Assembly: GCA_016169945.1 (NCBI GenBank)
Contig: JADLSH010000085.1
Span: 1,612,001 to 1,676,000, forward strand
Reading direction: 5' to 3'
Length of the DNA stretch: 64,000 nt
From: Trachythela sp. YZ-2020
Taxonomy: Eukaryota; Cnidaria; Anthozoa; Malacalcyonacea; Clavulariidae
Within the stretch, counting starts at the first letter, position 1. The number at the start of each line of letters is the position of its first letter. The position numbers were made by a program, and so were the translations under genes. This document shows positions 1 to 11,600 of this stretch, piece after piece. The notes beneath the pieces are model-generated. The model was given only the letters and a program-made list of their open reading frames with translations. It had not been told where the DNA came from and searched no databases.

Positions 1-663
1 AATTTATCCTATTAATACCCAATACTTTCCCCTAGACAAGTAAAATCGTCATGCATTAGACAAAGTAAAATAACAACGTAAGGAGTGTTGGGGCTTAATG
101 GGTAAACAAGAGATATGGGCATTAACACATTAACCCTCAACATTTTTAATTTTGACAATTAAAATCCTCTGGCTTTAAACAGTAAAATAAAGCGTTACAG
201 CTTAATGATTGCACCATATTGCTGTTTCAAGTTGAATAGTTTGGGGCTTTTTCATGCTTCTGTATAACCAATAAATGTACCTTTGAACAAGGCCCAAAAA
301 TTTCATACAAGGTAATTCTCGTACTTAAGAAAATCATGCAGAGTAACATTTTTAAGGACCAACAACTTTTACACCATTTTAATGCTTAATATATAACTGT
401 GATCGCATGTACATCTAGCTTTATATAGATAATCTATTTTAGCATTCAGTATTTATTGTAATTTTATATGTTTATAGCTAGAGTTTTAAATTTGAGGGCA
501 AAAGTTTATTAGCCATTGGCTATTATGTGCTACCCTATTGAAATAAAGTCATCAATCAAAGTCATCAATGTCCTTACTACAACTGTGTGTTGAATGAACT
601 ATTTTAAAAATCAATGGGCATAAAATGTTGGAAAGTTTTGTTATCCCCAATAATCATTCAATT
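1..663. other. AT-rich stretch, no gene seen
   Basis: No coding pattern, repeat array or recognisable element could be supported here. The stretch borders the pseudogene fragment that follows. Confidence 0.5.
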
Positions 664-1131
664 TCAAACTTCCTGTTGTGGTTCCTCAACTGCGTGTTGC
701 GGTCCCTCGTAAACTCCCTTCCAGTTATCTATAGTGTTCCTCGCCCAGCTGAAGAAGTGCCTGTAATCTGTGTCAGTGATGTTCTTGGTGAAATTCCAAA
801 ATGAATTATATCCCTTTCTTCCAGGTTAATGATCATACGTATACCTTCCCTGCAATCAAGTCATTCACAATAATTTCTACTGATGATTCTGGATCTTTTG
901 CACCATGGTGACCACTGGGACGTTTCAAGTTACAATCTTCCTGAACCCCGTCAGAATGTGTCGAATGATGGACAACGATCGTGCATTTCTCTGAATAGTC
1001 CTTTCAGTCAAATTTCCACCACAGTTTTGGATAAGTTGCTTAAGCATAAGATCAAATGCTCCATAATTATGAAGATCCAGTGGAATGTTATGTCCTGGTC
1101 CTCCAACGCAATTGATAAAATTCTGGAATAA
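664..1131 (-). pseudogene. decayed gene fragment with a GGPGHN motif, family not identified
   Basis: Read on the minus strand, 1131 to 925 is open and contains NFINCVGGPGHNIPLDL followed by a helical, Leu/Lys-rich stretch. After a frame change, 927 to about 830 stays open (starting NLKRPSGHHGAKDP), and about 800 to 664 is open again with FWNFTKNITDTDYRHFFSWA and a stop. The three blocks lie in the same order in different frames, which suggests one ancestral coding region broken by indels. The GGPGHN-(I/L)-x-D-L pattern resembles repetitive, transposon-like proteins of marine invertebrates (DUF6589-like), but I give that only as a memory-based comparison. No start codon or full domain is present. 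Confidence 0.4.
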
Positions 1132-1519
1132 CTTTTATTTACTAACAAATAACATTGTCTAGGAGTTGAACTAAAACAATCAACATTGAAACATTATCAC
1201 CAGTTTTATAGGTAAAAAACTGGAAGGGCATTTGACGACTCGCATGGAAACTGTCACCACTTCAAAACTATTCAACATAACTCAATTATGTTAGTTTAAC
1301 TCCTAGAACTGGATATGATGAGTCTATGCTGAAAATTTCATCATGATAGCTTCAATGCCTCTTCAGATATCCTGCGCGCAATAATGGAAATCGCTAGTTT
1401 TGCTAATTCGAGAAAAATGCATTTAAAGTTCAATGTTCGGTTGATCAACCTGATCGTCACATTAAGGTGGTCTTATACATTGAAAACTATTTTTTTTCCT
1501 CATTTTTCCTCTAATATTA

Positions 1520-1664
1520 TAGAATATGGGTGGCTGACACAAAATCACTCACTGTTATACAATTTGTGGATTAGTGTTACAATTTTTAGTGCTAGAATAT
1601 GGGTGGCTGACACAAAATCACTCACCGAAATACAATTTGTGGATTAGTGTTACAATTTTTAGTG
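1520..1664. repeat. tandem duplication, two 72-bp copies
   Basis: Copies at 1520-1591 and 1593-1664 both begin TAGAATATGGGTGGCTGAC and end TTTTTAGTG. They differ by a few bases in the middle, so this is a recent local duplication with no coding content. Confidence 0.85.
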
Positions 1665-3242
1665 ATACGTAGTTGAAAAATGCCATGCTAGATTTTTTCA
1701 AAAATGCTTAACACGTACTATTTCAAAACCTAAGTTTGGTTCCCAGCTGTGACCTCCGCCGTTGCCGTGTTTAAAAAGACACCAATGTTTAACCCTTCGG
1801 TTCTTTGAAAGGTTATGGCAGATCGACTTTCGTCGGACTTTACATGATGTCCTCAATCAGTCATAGCCTTGAAGTGGAACCGTAATTACACAAAATATAT
1901 AGCACGAACACAATTTGCTTTCACGCCATTATAACGACTCTCCCGCCTAAATATAACCGACTTGTACTTGGTGTAATTTGAAATAAAATCACTATATAGC
2001 TAGGGAGGGCCAGGTGGGTACTCATTTGGAGGAAAAACCTTTTTCGTAAATGCTCGCGATTTTCCAATAACATGTCGTTGCTATGGTGGTTGCTACGGGA
2101 CAAAATTTCAAACAACCTGCTATTTTCCCCTATTTATCCATTTTACGCCAAACAAATAGAAAAATTAACACAAGAAAACGAAAAAGGGATCATTAATGAT
2201 GCATAATATGGCTAATTTCAAAATAGGATTTTATTTTAAAATTTTGTAGTGGACCCCCTTAAGCCCAACCCTAAAATGTGAGGGAGGGTTAATAGGGCCT
2301 GACATTCGGGTTAGAATCCCCTAGTCCATTCGAACCAATCAATTTACTCCCCCAAAAGTTATTGTAACATGAAGTACTGAGTCGATGACTGTAACCATGG
2401 TAACACGCAACACTGTATATTTCTTTTATTTTAATTTGTACAAGATGTCCCGACTCCCGAGTACAAAACGTTTTTGAAAAAATGGCAGTTAAATTTCTGA
2501 CGTATACATTAAAAATAGGCACGCTAAGCGTGCATGTATCTGCGCCAAATGCTATTTTGAAGTCGCTGTGAGACTTAGTGTTAACATCTGAGACGACTTT
2601 CCTGGCTGCAGCAGTCTATTTGTGACTAAAGTGAATTGCCTAATAGTAAAAGGGCTTTATTTTTTATCTATGAAAATAAAGCAATCTGATTGGCTAGCGA
2701 GCGTTTCAGAGCGGTCCGGATTTTTAAATCCGCCTTTGCACAGACTAGCTCCTTCGAAGACGTTCTTTAAATTATTTGTGAGCTACGGTCTCACAGACTG
2801 TAGCACTGAGGTGTTCAAAATACAAAATGTATTTTCTTGACAGTATACTCAGCGTTCATTGAAAGCTTCACTCTTCTAGATGTTTCAAACCATATTACTT
2901 TCGATACAGAAATGTCCCTAATGTCTTGGGGTTTAACGCGATAGCGTATATCAGGGGACGTGGAGTTGAAATTAAAGGCGATTGTATGAGTATTTCTGCT
3001 TTGCTTACATTAACCTGAGACAAAATTTAAGGTCGAAATTTTTGTGACCTTTGAACGCAGTCAATAGAATAAATTAAGTTTAAAGGCGACCAACCTGAGT
3101 CAACTACTCAGACAAGCTCTGGCGTATTACAATTGCAAGTGTGTACAGTCTGCGCACAGAGTAATATTGATATATGGATTCAGATCCATATCGCTTGAAA
3201 CAAGCGTTTTCTGGTTCTAAGTTCATGTTACGCACACAATAG
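1665..3242. other. non-coding stretch, nothing recognised
   Basis: Short open frames here have no recognisable composition or motif. A small palindrome around an A/T-rich core lies near 2655-2690. Confidence 0.4.
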
Positions 3243-3453
3243 GGTTAGGGTTAGGAATTGGGTCGGGATTGGGGTCAAGATCAAAGAGAAATATCCGTGA
3301 CTCGTAACATGGCCTTATAACCCGTTTTCTGGTTCCCCTAGGAAATTCTTTATTGCACTATTATAGGTTAGGGTTAGGAATTGGGTCGGGATTGGGGTCA
3401 AGATCAAAGAGAAATATCCGTGACTCGTAACATGGCCTTATAACCCGTTTTCT
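3243..3453. repeat. two 88-bp direct repeats containing short TTAGGG runs
   Basis: Copies at 3243-3330 and 3366-3453 are near identical and are separated by 35 bp. Each begins with a short GGTTAGGGTTAGG run and ends CCCGTTTTCT. The TTAGGG units number only two or three, so this is not telomere. Confidence 0.85.
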
Positions 3454-4109
3454 TCATCTCGGTTACCGGGGGTAAAAAATTTGTCCATAAAAGCACTCAC
3501 TACATAGACATGCCGCGGCGAGAATAGTCAAAACAACTATATCAAAAGAAACTTTAAAATCATCCCAGCAAACGGGATGAGATTCTCTCAAACTATTTAA
3601 TAATACAAGGAAAAATTCGCCTACTTCGAAACTTAACCTTTGTCGCCATATTTTTTCCATATAAGGAAATAGTCTACATGATTTCAAATAAATGTATTTT
3701 TACGGACTATTTATAGCCGTTCAGAGACAGAGCAGAATTTATACTGTATATTACTATATTATGCGTGTCATTGTGACTAAACGCCAAGACTAAGTTTCAG
3801 ATTTTGTAGTCTTTATCTAGCCCTAGTTTCACTGTTATATATTTTCGTAAGTCCGTAAATTTCCTAAGGTTTCAAGCAAGTACTCGCTAGCGCATTTGTC
3901 TAGGTGTAACTATTAGTATATTGTAAATAAAGCCGATGTTGAGTGGTCGTGAGCCTGATTTGAAGCCGCTAGGATTGAAGCATGTTTTTAGTAATCTGAG
4001 ATAAGAACATCTTGAATGACGTAATATTGAATGAAGTAATCCGAGTACTAGTCGCTGATTGGCTACAAGCTAACATACACACACACTTAGACCCGACAGC
4101 AATATATCT

Positions 4110-4310
4110 GCGCTAGCGCAGATACAAAAAAAAAATTCTTTCTCTTAGCCAATCATGAGGTTGCTAGTTACCAGTTTTCTCTCGCCCTGAACTCGCGCAT
4201 GCGCATAACGTAGAAAACCGCGCATTGCATAAAGGCGGACGATTTGCATGCATTCTGCTATGGTGTCACGTACCCGGGTGTAAATATCCGAGCGGAACTA
4301 GTAACCGGCC
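4110..4310 (+). repeat. dispersed repeat, first copy
   Basis: The segment from TTAGCCAATCATGAGG to GGGTGTAAATATCCGAGCGG reappears in the same orientation at about 47985-48165, with small gaps. Both copies lack coding capacity. It looks like an old non-autonomous element, with no terminal structure that I could resolve. Confidence 0.65.
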
Positions 4311-4364
4311 ACACATCGACCTCACATCGACCTCACATCGACCCTCGCATAGAAAACAGTGTAA

Positions 4365-4500
4365 AAGCTGGACAATATGTTTAATAACTGTATATTTGTG
4401 TAAATAATTGTTATACCTAAAGGAATACATTGTTTAAAACGTTAATCTTTGTCTGTGTTAATTTATGCATGTATCCAAGCGTCACTAATTACTCATATTT
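4365..4500 (+). repeat. repeat shared with the right arm of foldback element A
   Basis: From AAAGCTGGACAATA through AATTTATGCATG this matches about 10393-10530 inside foldback element A. A partial inverted piece lies near 4800-4855, and an AAAACTGTAGATAAAC motif at about 4699-4714 matches the ends of element A. A decayed relative of that element probably once lay here. Confidence 0.5.
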
Positions 4501-4502
4501 TA

Positions 4503-4615
4503 GGGAGCTCCACAGAAGTTTTACAGAAGCTTCACAGAAGCTTTACAGAAGCTCCACAGAAGCTTTACAGAAGCTTCACAGAAGCTTTACAGAAGCTCCA
4601 CAGAAGCTTTAGAGA
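4503..4615 (+). repeat. short tandem repeat, about 12-bp unit
   Basis: About nine units alternate between CACAGAAGCTTT and ACAGAAGCTTC. Open frames crossing the array are artefacts of the repeat. Confidence 0.85.
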
Positions 4616-5224
4616 ATTTCCTGCTACAAAATCCCATCAAACCCTTCCTCAAAGCAATGATATATATAGAACCGTGTTTCTATGTAAACTTGAATTAAAA
4701 ACTGTAGATAAACAAACGACAACGAAGTAGTCAAAGGGAGGAAAAAGGGGGTATGGCGAATGCGAAAATGTATACATTTTTAGAGCGAAATATTGGTGTT
4801 ATGGACAACGCTTTGCTTGGATGCATGCATAAATTAACACATGGATTAACACAATAAAGCGCACGCAAAGTAGGAACTCTTGCACGCACACTAAGTACGA
4901 ACTCTCGCACGCACACCCCTGTTGATGCCATATGGCTGGAAATAAATGTGACGTCATACATACATTCGTTTGAATACTAATCACTTCCCTTGCTGGAGGG
5001 GGGGGATAACCTACTTACTTAGCCTACACTATCTATTTTACAACAATTGTAGTATTACTTACCTAATCTGTGAATTTTACGAATTTTTGCATAGATGGGT
5101 GTGTTTTCATAATTATCAAAGGCAGCAATCTGCTGCGGAATGCGGAAATTATAGTCTTCAATTAAACCAGTAGATCTTTAGGTGCGATCCCAATTTCAGT
5201 GTGATTAACAGAGTTGTAGACTCG

Positions 5225-5340
5225 AGTCGTGCGACTTGTGACTTGACTTGTTACCGAGACTGATGACTTGTGACTTGACTTGGACTTGCAGGAAATGACT
5301 TGTGACTTGACTTCACTTGACTTGGACTTGGACTCGTTAA
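5225..5340. repeat. GACTTG-rich simple repeat
   Basis: Irregular GACTTGTGACTTGACTTG-type units. The open frame over it encodes only a Ser/Lys/Val-rich shadow. Confidence 0.75.
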
Positions 5341-5638
5341 CAACTCTGGTGATTAGAAGTACTATCATACCAAAACACTTCCTGCTAAAGCGAAAATTCC
5401 GCATTGACTAAACAATCATTCCGCTTTCAACCAGCTTTTAACTCGAAAACATGAATTAAAGAACTTCACAACTTAATTAAAGAACTATAAGAAATTAAGA
5501 AAGCGACCATATTATTATACATACATAGTCATAGCTGTGAGCGTTCGAGTGCGCATGCATAAACAGACGACCCGTCGCTCCACTGCACGGTGCTCCACAT
5601 TTATTGCTTACAAGTAATTTACACGTTCATTTATCAGG

Positions 5639-8600
5639 ATGATTCTGGAAGAATTAATCGGGGGTCTTGTCTCCCTTCTCTCGAGCTTGTTTGCTCAAGT
5701 ACCATCGATATCCACAAGAAGTTTGCAAAGGGAATACAGCTTGATATTTGAAGCAAATCCTGATCAAGATGAGGTATACGACGGCTTAATACACCGAGAG
5801 TACGAGCAAAGGAAACAGCCCGAGTTGCCTGATTATGAAGAAGATATATCTGTTTTGGTGCAAGCTGATGAACAACCTGAGCGAAATTTCTGCGAATCAT
5901 TTCTCCGAAGTTGTACGGCAAATATCGGATTAGTAATGGCAGCTTTTTTCATATTAGGCACGCTCACAATTGGACTTGTCTACCTTGACTTGAATACAGG
6001 TGATGCGTGCATAGAATGGATGAACAACAATCTCACAGTTCCATCACATGTAAATGCTGTACGAATGGTGGCAAAGTCTCTCAGATTATTGCCGCTGTTC
6101 ACCTGGTTTTCAGTAAGCGTTATTATGTTGTGGGGTTTCAGAGAGTTCAAAAAGAATTATCTATTATGTTTATTTATCTGTCAGTTGGTGACAGGATCCA
6201 TCGCTTGTGTTTACGGAATTATTGTATTTGATAAATTAGCGACAACCACCTATGATTACAACAAATACAGGTTAGTTGTATACAGAAGTTCTATTTTTAC
6301 ACCCTTTATAGCGCTAAATAATGGGTGCAATTACCATCAAAAGTGTTAAACATAGCCCACTAGAGGTGCTAAATTAACACAAGCAATATATTTGCTTGTT
6401 GGAAAATACAAGCAATATATTTGCTTTTTCTTCTCGAAAACCACAAGAATTTCAAGAGTTATAGCTCAGGAATGCTGGTATATTATATTCAGGTAAGGAT
6501 ATTTCAATGTTTTTATGTAATATAAAGCAATTATAAAGGCAAAAATTTACGGATGTATTCATAAATATTGGATCAATTGAAGTTAACGACCCCCCCCCCC
6601 AAGCTTCTTTTTATGTATTTGGTGGTTCCTAAAGTTTCCATATTGTCGCCAAAGATTACTTCTCGCAGTTCGTCGTGGAGAGACATTTCGTCGGTATAAT
6701 ACTGTTGCAGTATGCTCGCCAAACATTTTAAGGCCTTTTATAATGCCTTTCCAGCAATGAGTCATCGAACAGATATTTACAATATGCAGTTTGCGATCAA
6801 AACACGGAGACAAAATTGCAAAACAAAACACCTCAAGCTCATATTATTGGTCGTGTTGAAAGTCTTTTGAATTGTTTCCTGGTCAAAAAATCAATGAACT
6901 GAGAACTGTGCTGAGACATAGACAATAGAAGGGAAGTCATAAAAATTCCTTTGAAACAAACACAAAAATCCGTAAATTTAACGATATAATATATACAAGG
7001 GGGTCGTATACTTCAATCCGAATATTTGTTATTGAAGTATACGACTCCATTGGCATAGGGGGTCGTTAACTTCAAAATTTCCCTTGTACTTATCAATTTA
7101 GTTCAGAATCAAAACGATAATATAAACTACGGCCTACTTAACAATTATATTAATCTATACCATACAAACTCTGACATTAGAGTAGACTTTATATTATGAA
7201 TATTTCTGTGATTGTTTCATAAGTTGAGCATTGTTTCAATGAATCAATGTATAGTCTATTAGTACCCTGAGAAAATGTTTAAATAATGTGCAACTTCCAT
7301 AATATTATAATTGTTAATAATGAGGTATATTTAAAATGCTTCAATAAAACCTACAGGTCATTGAGGTCAATGTAAATACATGTAGCTTAGGGGATACATG
7401 AAATTTTTGAATTTTGCAGAAGGTATTATATAATATATAATAACTTTCCCTCCATGCTTTTCGGCACAAACCAAAAATATATCATGCCCATATTTGGGGG
7501 GTGGTGGAATAGCACCTAAATCAGGTGCAATTTTTATGAGAATATTCAGATGTTAAACCAACTCGTAAATCAGTGCTATTTTAACACCAAAAATGGTGTT
7601 ATTTTAGCACCTCGCCAGGTGCTAATTTGGCACCTTGAATAGTGGTGTTAAAATAGCACCCAAAAATGTGCTATTCTGTACCTTTTTATTTGACACCACT
7701 TTTGGTGCTAAATTAACACCCTCAAATTAACAGTGTACAGTGCTAATGGCTTTTCTTAACATTTTTGAACCGCTGCCGTTTGTTTATCTACAGTTTTAAA
7801 TTTATTTCCGGCTACTTTACTGCCGTTTATCTACAGTTTTTAGTTTATTAATTAGTGTTACATGACGTGTAAAGAATGGCTGCTCTTCGCATTTTCTGCT
7901 GGACTTTAATATTTATATTCAGACTACGATTCCCGTCCGGTTCATCAACTGCAACTCTAAAGAATGCCACGCCCGGAAGTGAATTGACACGTATGACGTC
8001 ACACCCGGAAGTAAATAGAATAATAATGAGGTGACGTACCCTCTGAGGTTGCGCAACCTCTAGGTTTGAACCCTGCTCAAAGGATATTTTCCCTTCAGTG
8101 AAATATCATTACTACACATTTACAACGTTTGATAATTTCAATAATGTATTTAAAAACAAAAAACAATACATGATACGTCCACAAACTACCATTTGGAGTG
8201 CCGCGGGGCATCGAAGCATTCCCGATTTCGGATTTGGAGGCAATTGTAAATAATTTCTACAGTGAGACACGAAAAAACTCAAATTCTACAATTGCCTACA
8301 AAGGGGGTCATTCCGAGAAGGATTTGCTGGCAAACCTTCAAATCCCATCCGTAAATTTGGAATGCTTCGGTTGTCCCAAAGCCGAAAAACATTTCGATCA
8401 GCTGGTCTGGTTGGAAACCTGTGGCAACCACCTAGAAGCCAATGCGTACCGTCAATCGAAGCGGACGCCTTTGCAATGTGGCTACAGAAGAATCTTTAAA
8501 GACAATAATACAAAACGGTTCTTTTAAGAACCACCACATTTACAAAAGAAAATACACCGCTGTGTTCGACATCCCTAAGCCATCGGTTCAAGAAAGTGAC

Positions 8601-11600
8601 GTACCCTCTAAGGTTGCGCAACCTAGAGGTTGCGCAACCTGGACGTGACATACACTTTGAACCGAGAGTCTAAATTGAGGATATATATATGCTACTCGAT
8701 ATATTGTTCACACAGTGTTCTCTCGGGGTTCTGTATAGGGGTTCCATCGGGGTTCCCTGGGGTTTCTCTCGGGGTTCTCACATATTTAGCAAGTCCCGTA
8801 GAAGTACTCATTTACGGGACCTTGTTGCGGGACATATTTAGCAAGTTCCGTAGAAGTACTCTATTACGGGACCTTGTTGCGGGACATATTTAGCAAGTTC
8901 CGTAGAAGTACTCTATTACGGGACCTTGTTGCGGGACATATTTAGCAAGTCCCGTAGAAGTACTCATTTACGGGACCTTGCTGCGGGACATAGTTAGCAA
9001 GTCTCGACGTCCCTTGCTTCCCGTTTGAACGATTTGCTAGCCATCTTTTTGCGGACATAATACGTAATATTTTACGTAATATTTTAGCTTAGAACGTTTG
9101 ACTTTAATTGTAAACATTTCCGCTGTTAGCAAAAGTTCACATTTCTGTCCCTTACGTGCTATGGGCTTAACAGAAATATGGAAGATATGGTTTATTGAGA
9201 TCACAGCCGAACAGGGCTGCTCTAAACATCTTTTCTTACGGAACACAAGGGAATTCATTGCGGAACTGTTTTTAAGGAGGTGCATTTAGAAGTAAAACTT
9301 AGTATGCAGTATGCCACGAAGGCGTAGAGATTGTCCAATTTGCGGTAAGAGAGATCTCGTGAAGTTATCGAACCATTTAGCAGCATGCATCGACTCTCCC
9401 ACGAAGATAGGCAGCAATACCTTTCTCAAGCCAGATCACTTAGTGATCAAATGGCGTCTGACTGTGAAGAAATACCCAGTCAAAAAAGAATGCGATATGA
9501 GCCAGATGATGAAGTGTCAACAGTATCCAATGAAGATAATTTCAGTTCATCAAACCAAGAAGACGGCGAAAATTCCGACAAAATGAACGCCTCTGACTAT
9601 AGCGAAGAGGCTGACCCCTGGGGTGTATTGATACACGAAGCAGCGTCGAAACTTCGCACAAAGCACGATGAATTTGTGCAATCTTTTCAAAATGACGGAT
9701 CTGGTAAAATTGATACAAAGAAACAGGCCTTTTCAGAAATTCTACCAAAACTTCAAAAGGAATTGGGAAATGTTTATTTGGATCGCTTGCAATGGATGTC
9801 GCAAATGAAAAAGGATCCAGTGCATAAAAAGATTATGGAAACTAGAAAAAGATTCGTCGAAGACGACTCTTTCGATCCTGACGAAGCTATGCATGTGTGT
9901 TGCTATTGAAAAGAGGAAATTTCTCTTGCAACGTATGTTAGAAGACAGACAGCATTTCCATGACAGTGATTATGATGGTGATGATGGCGATGGTGATGGT
10001 GGTGATGATGATGACGATACAATATCAATATCAATTGAAAAATGATACAAAGTACATACAATGTACATTATCTATTGAAAAATGAATTACATTATCATTA
10101 ATAATAATGAATGTGTTAAAATAGAGCGATTGCCACAGTCAAATTGTTTGATTAGTTACTTTTTTCCTGAAACGGTGTAAGCCAGAAGCATATTTAAAAA
10201 CAGTCCCGCAATGAAGTCCCTTGTGTTCCGTAAGAGCAGATGTTTAGAGCAGCCCTGTTCGGCTGTGATCTCAATAAACCATATCTTCCACATTTCTGTT
10301 AAGCCCATAGCACGTAAGGGACAGAAACGTGAACTTTTGCTAACAGCGGAAATGTTTACAAAGTCAAACGTTCTAAGCTAAAATATTACGTAAAAGCTGG
10401 ACAATAAACTTAATCACTGTTTATTTCTGTAAAATTGTTATACTTAAAGGAATAAATTTGTTTAAAATGTTAATCCGTGTTGTGTTAATTTATACATGCA
10501 GTCAACCAAAGCGATATTTTACTCTAAAAATCAGTACGGTTTCGATGAGAACCTCCACTTTTTTTCCTTTAACGGGGCGAGCCAGAAGCACACTTGAAAA
10601 ATTTCCCTGCGTTCCTGAATTTATGTCCGCAAAAAGATGGCTAGCAAATCGTTCAAACGGGACGCAAGGGACGTCGAGACCTGCTAAATATGTATCGCAG
10701 CAAGGTTCCGTAAATGAGTACTTCTAGTCTTCTAAGGGACTTGCTAAATATGTCCCGCAACAAGGTCCCGTAAATGAATACTTCTACGATACGGAACTTG
10801 CTAAATATGTCCCGCAACAAGGTCCCGTAAATGAGTACTTCTACGGGACTTGCTAAATATGTCCCGCAACAAGGTCCCGTAAATGAGTACTTCTACCGGA
10901 CTTGCTAAATATGTCCCGCAACAAGGTCCCGTAAATGAGTACTTCTACGGGACTTGCTAAATATGTCCCGCAACAAGGTCCCGTAAATGAGTACTTCTAC
11001 GGGACTTGCTAAATATGTCCCGCAACAAGGTCCCGTAAAGGAGTACTTCTACGGGACTTGCTAAATATGTCCCGCAAAAAGGTCCCGTAAATGAGTACTT
11101 CTACGGGACTTGCTAAATATGTCCCGCAACAAGGTCCCGTAAATGAGTACTTCTACGGGACTTGCTAAATATGTCCCGCAACAAGGTCCCGTAAAGGAGT
11201 ACTTCTACGGGACTTGCTAAATATGTCCCGCAACAAGGTCCCGTAAATGAGTACTTCTACGGAACTTGCTAAATATGTCCCGCAACAAGGTCCCGTAAAT
11301 GAGTACTTCTACGGGACTTGCTAAATATGTCCCGCAACAAGGTCCCGTAAATTAGTACTTCTACGGGACTTGCTAAATATGTCCCGCAACAAGGTCCCGT
11401 AAATGAGTACTTCTACGGGACTTGCTAAATATGTCCCGCAACAAGGTCCCGTAAATGAATACTTCTACGGAACTTGCTAAATATGTCCCGCAGAAAGGTC
11501 CCGTAAATGAGTACTTCTACGGGACTTGCTAAATATGTAAGAACCCCGAGAGAACCCCCAGGGAACCCGGAGGGAACCCCCAGGGAACCCCGAGAGAACG

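Noticed and set aside
3240..3260. Telomeric or subtelomeric sequence
   Set aside because: Only two or three TTAGGG units.
6007..6231. Alternative-frame ORF inside exon 1 of gene 1 (and its counterpart at 42466-42672)
   Set aside because: Shadow frame: its conservation follows from the conserved main frame.
8630..8893. 87-codon ORF over the left minisatellite of foldback A
   Set aside because: Encoded by repeat units and GGGGTTC-type repeats; not shared as a frame with the other arm.
10682..11538. CRISPR-like array
   Set aside because: Eukaryotic context, units are contiguous with no unique spacers, and they are part of an inverted transposon arm.
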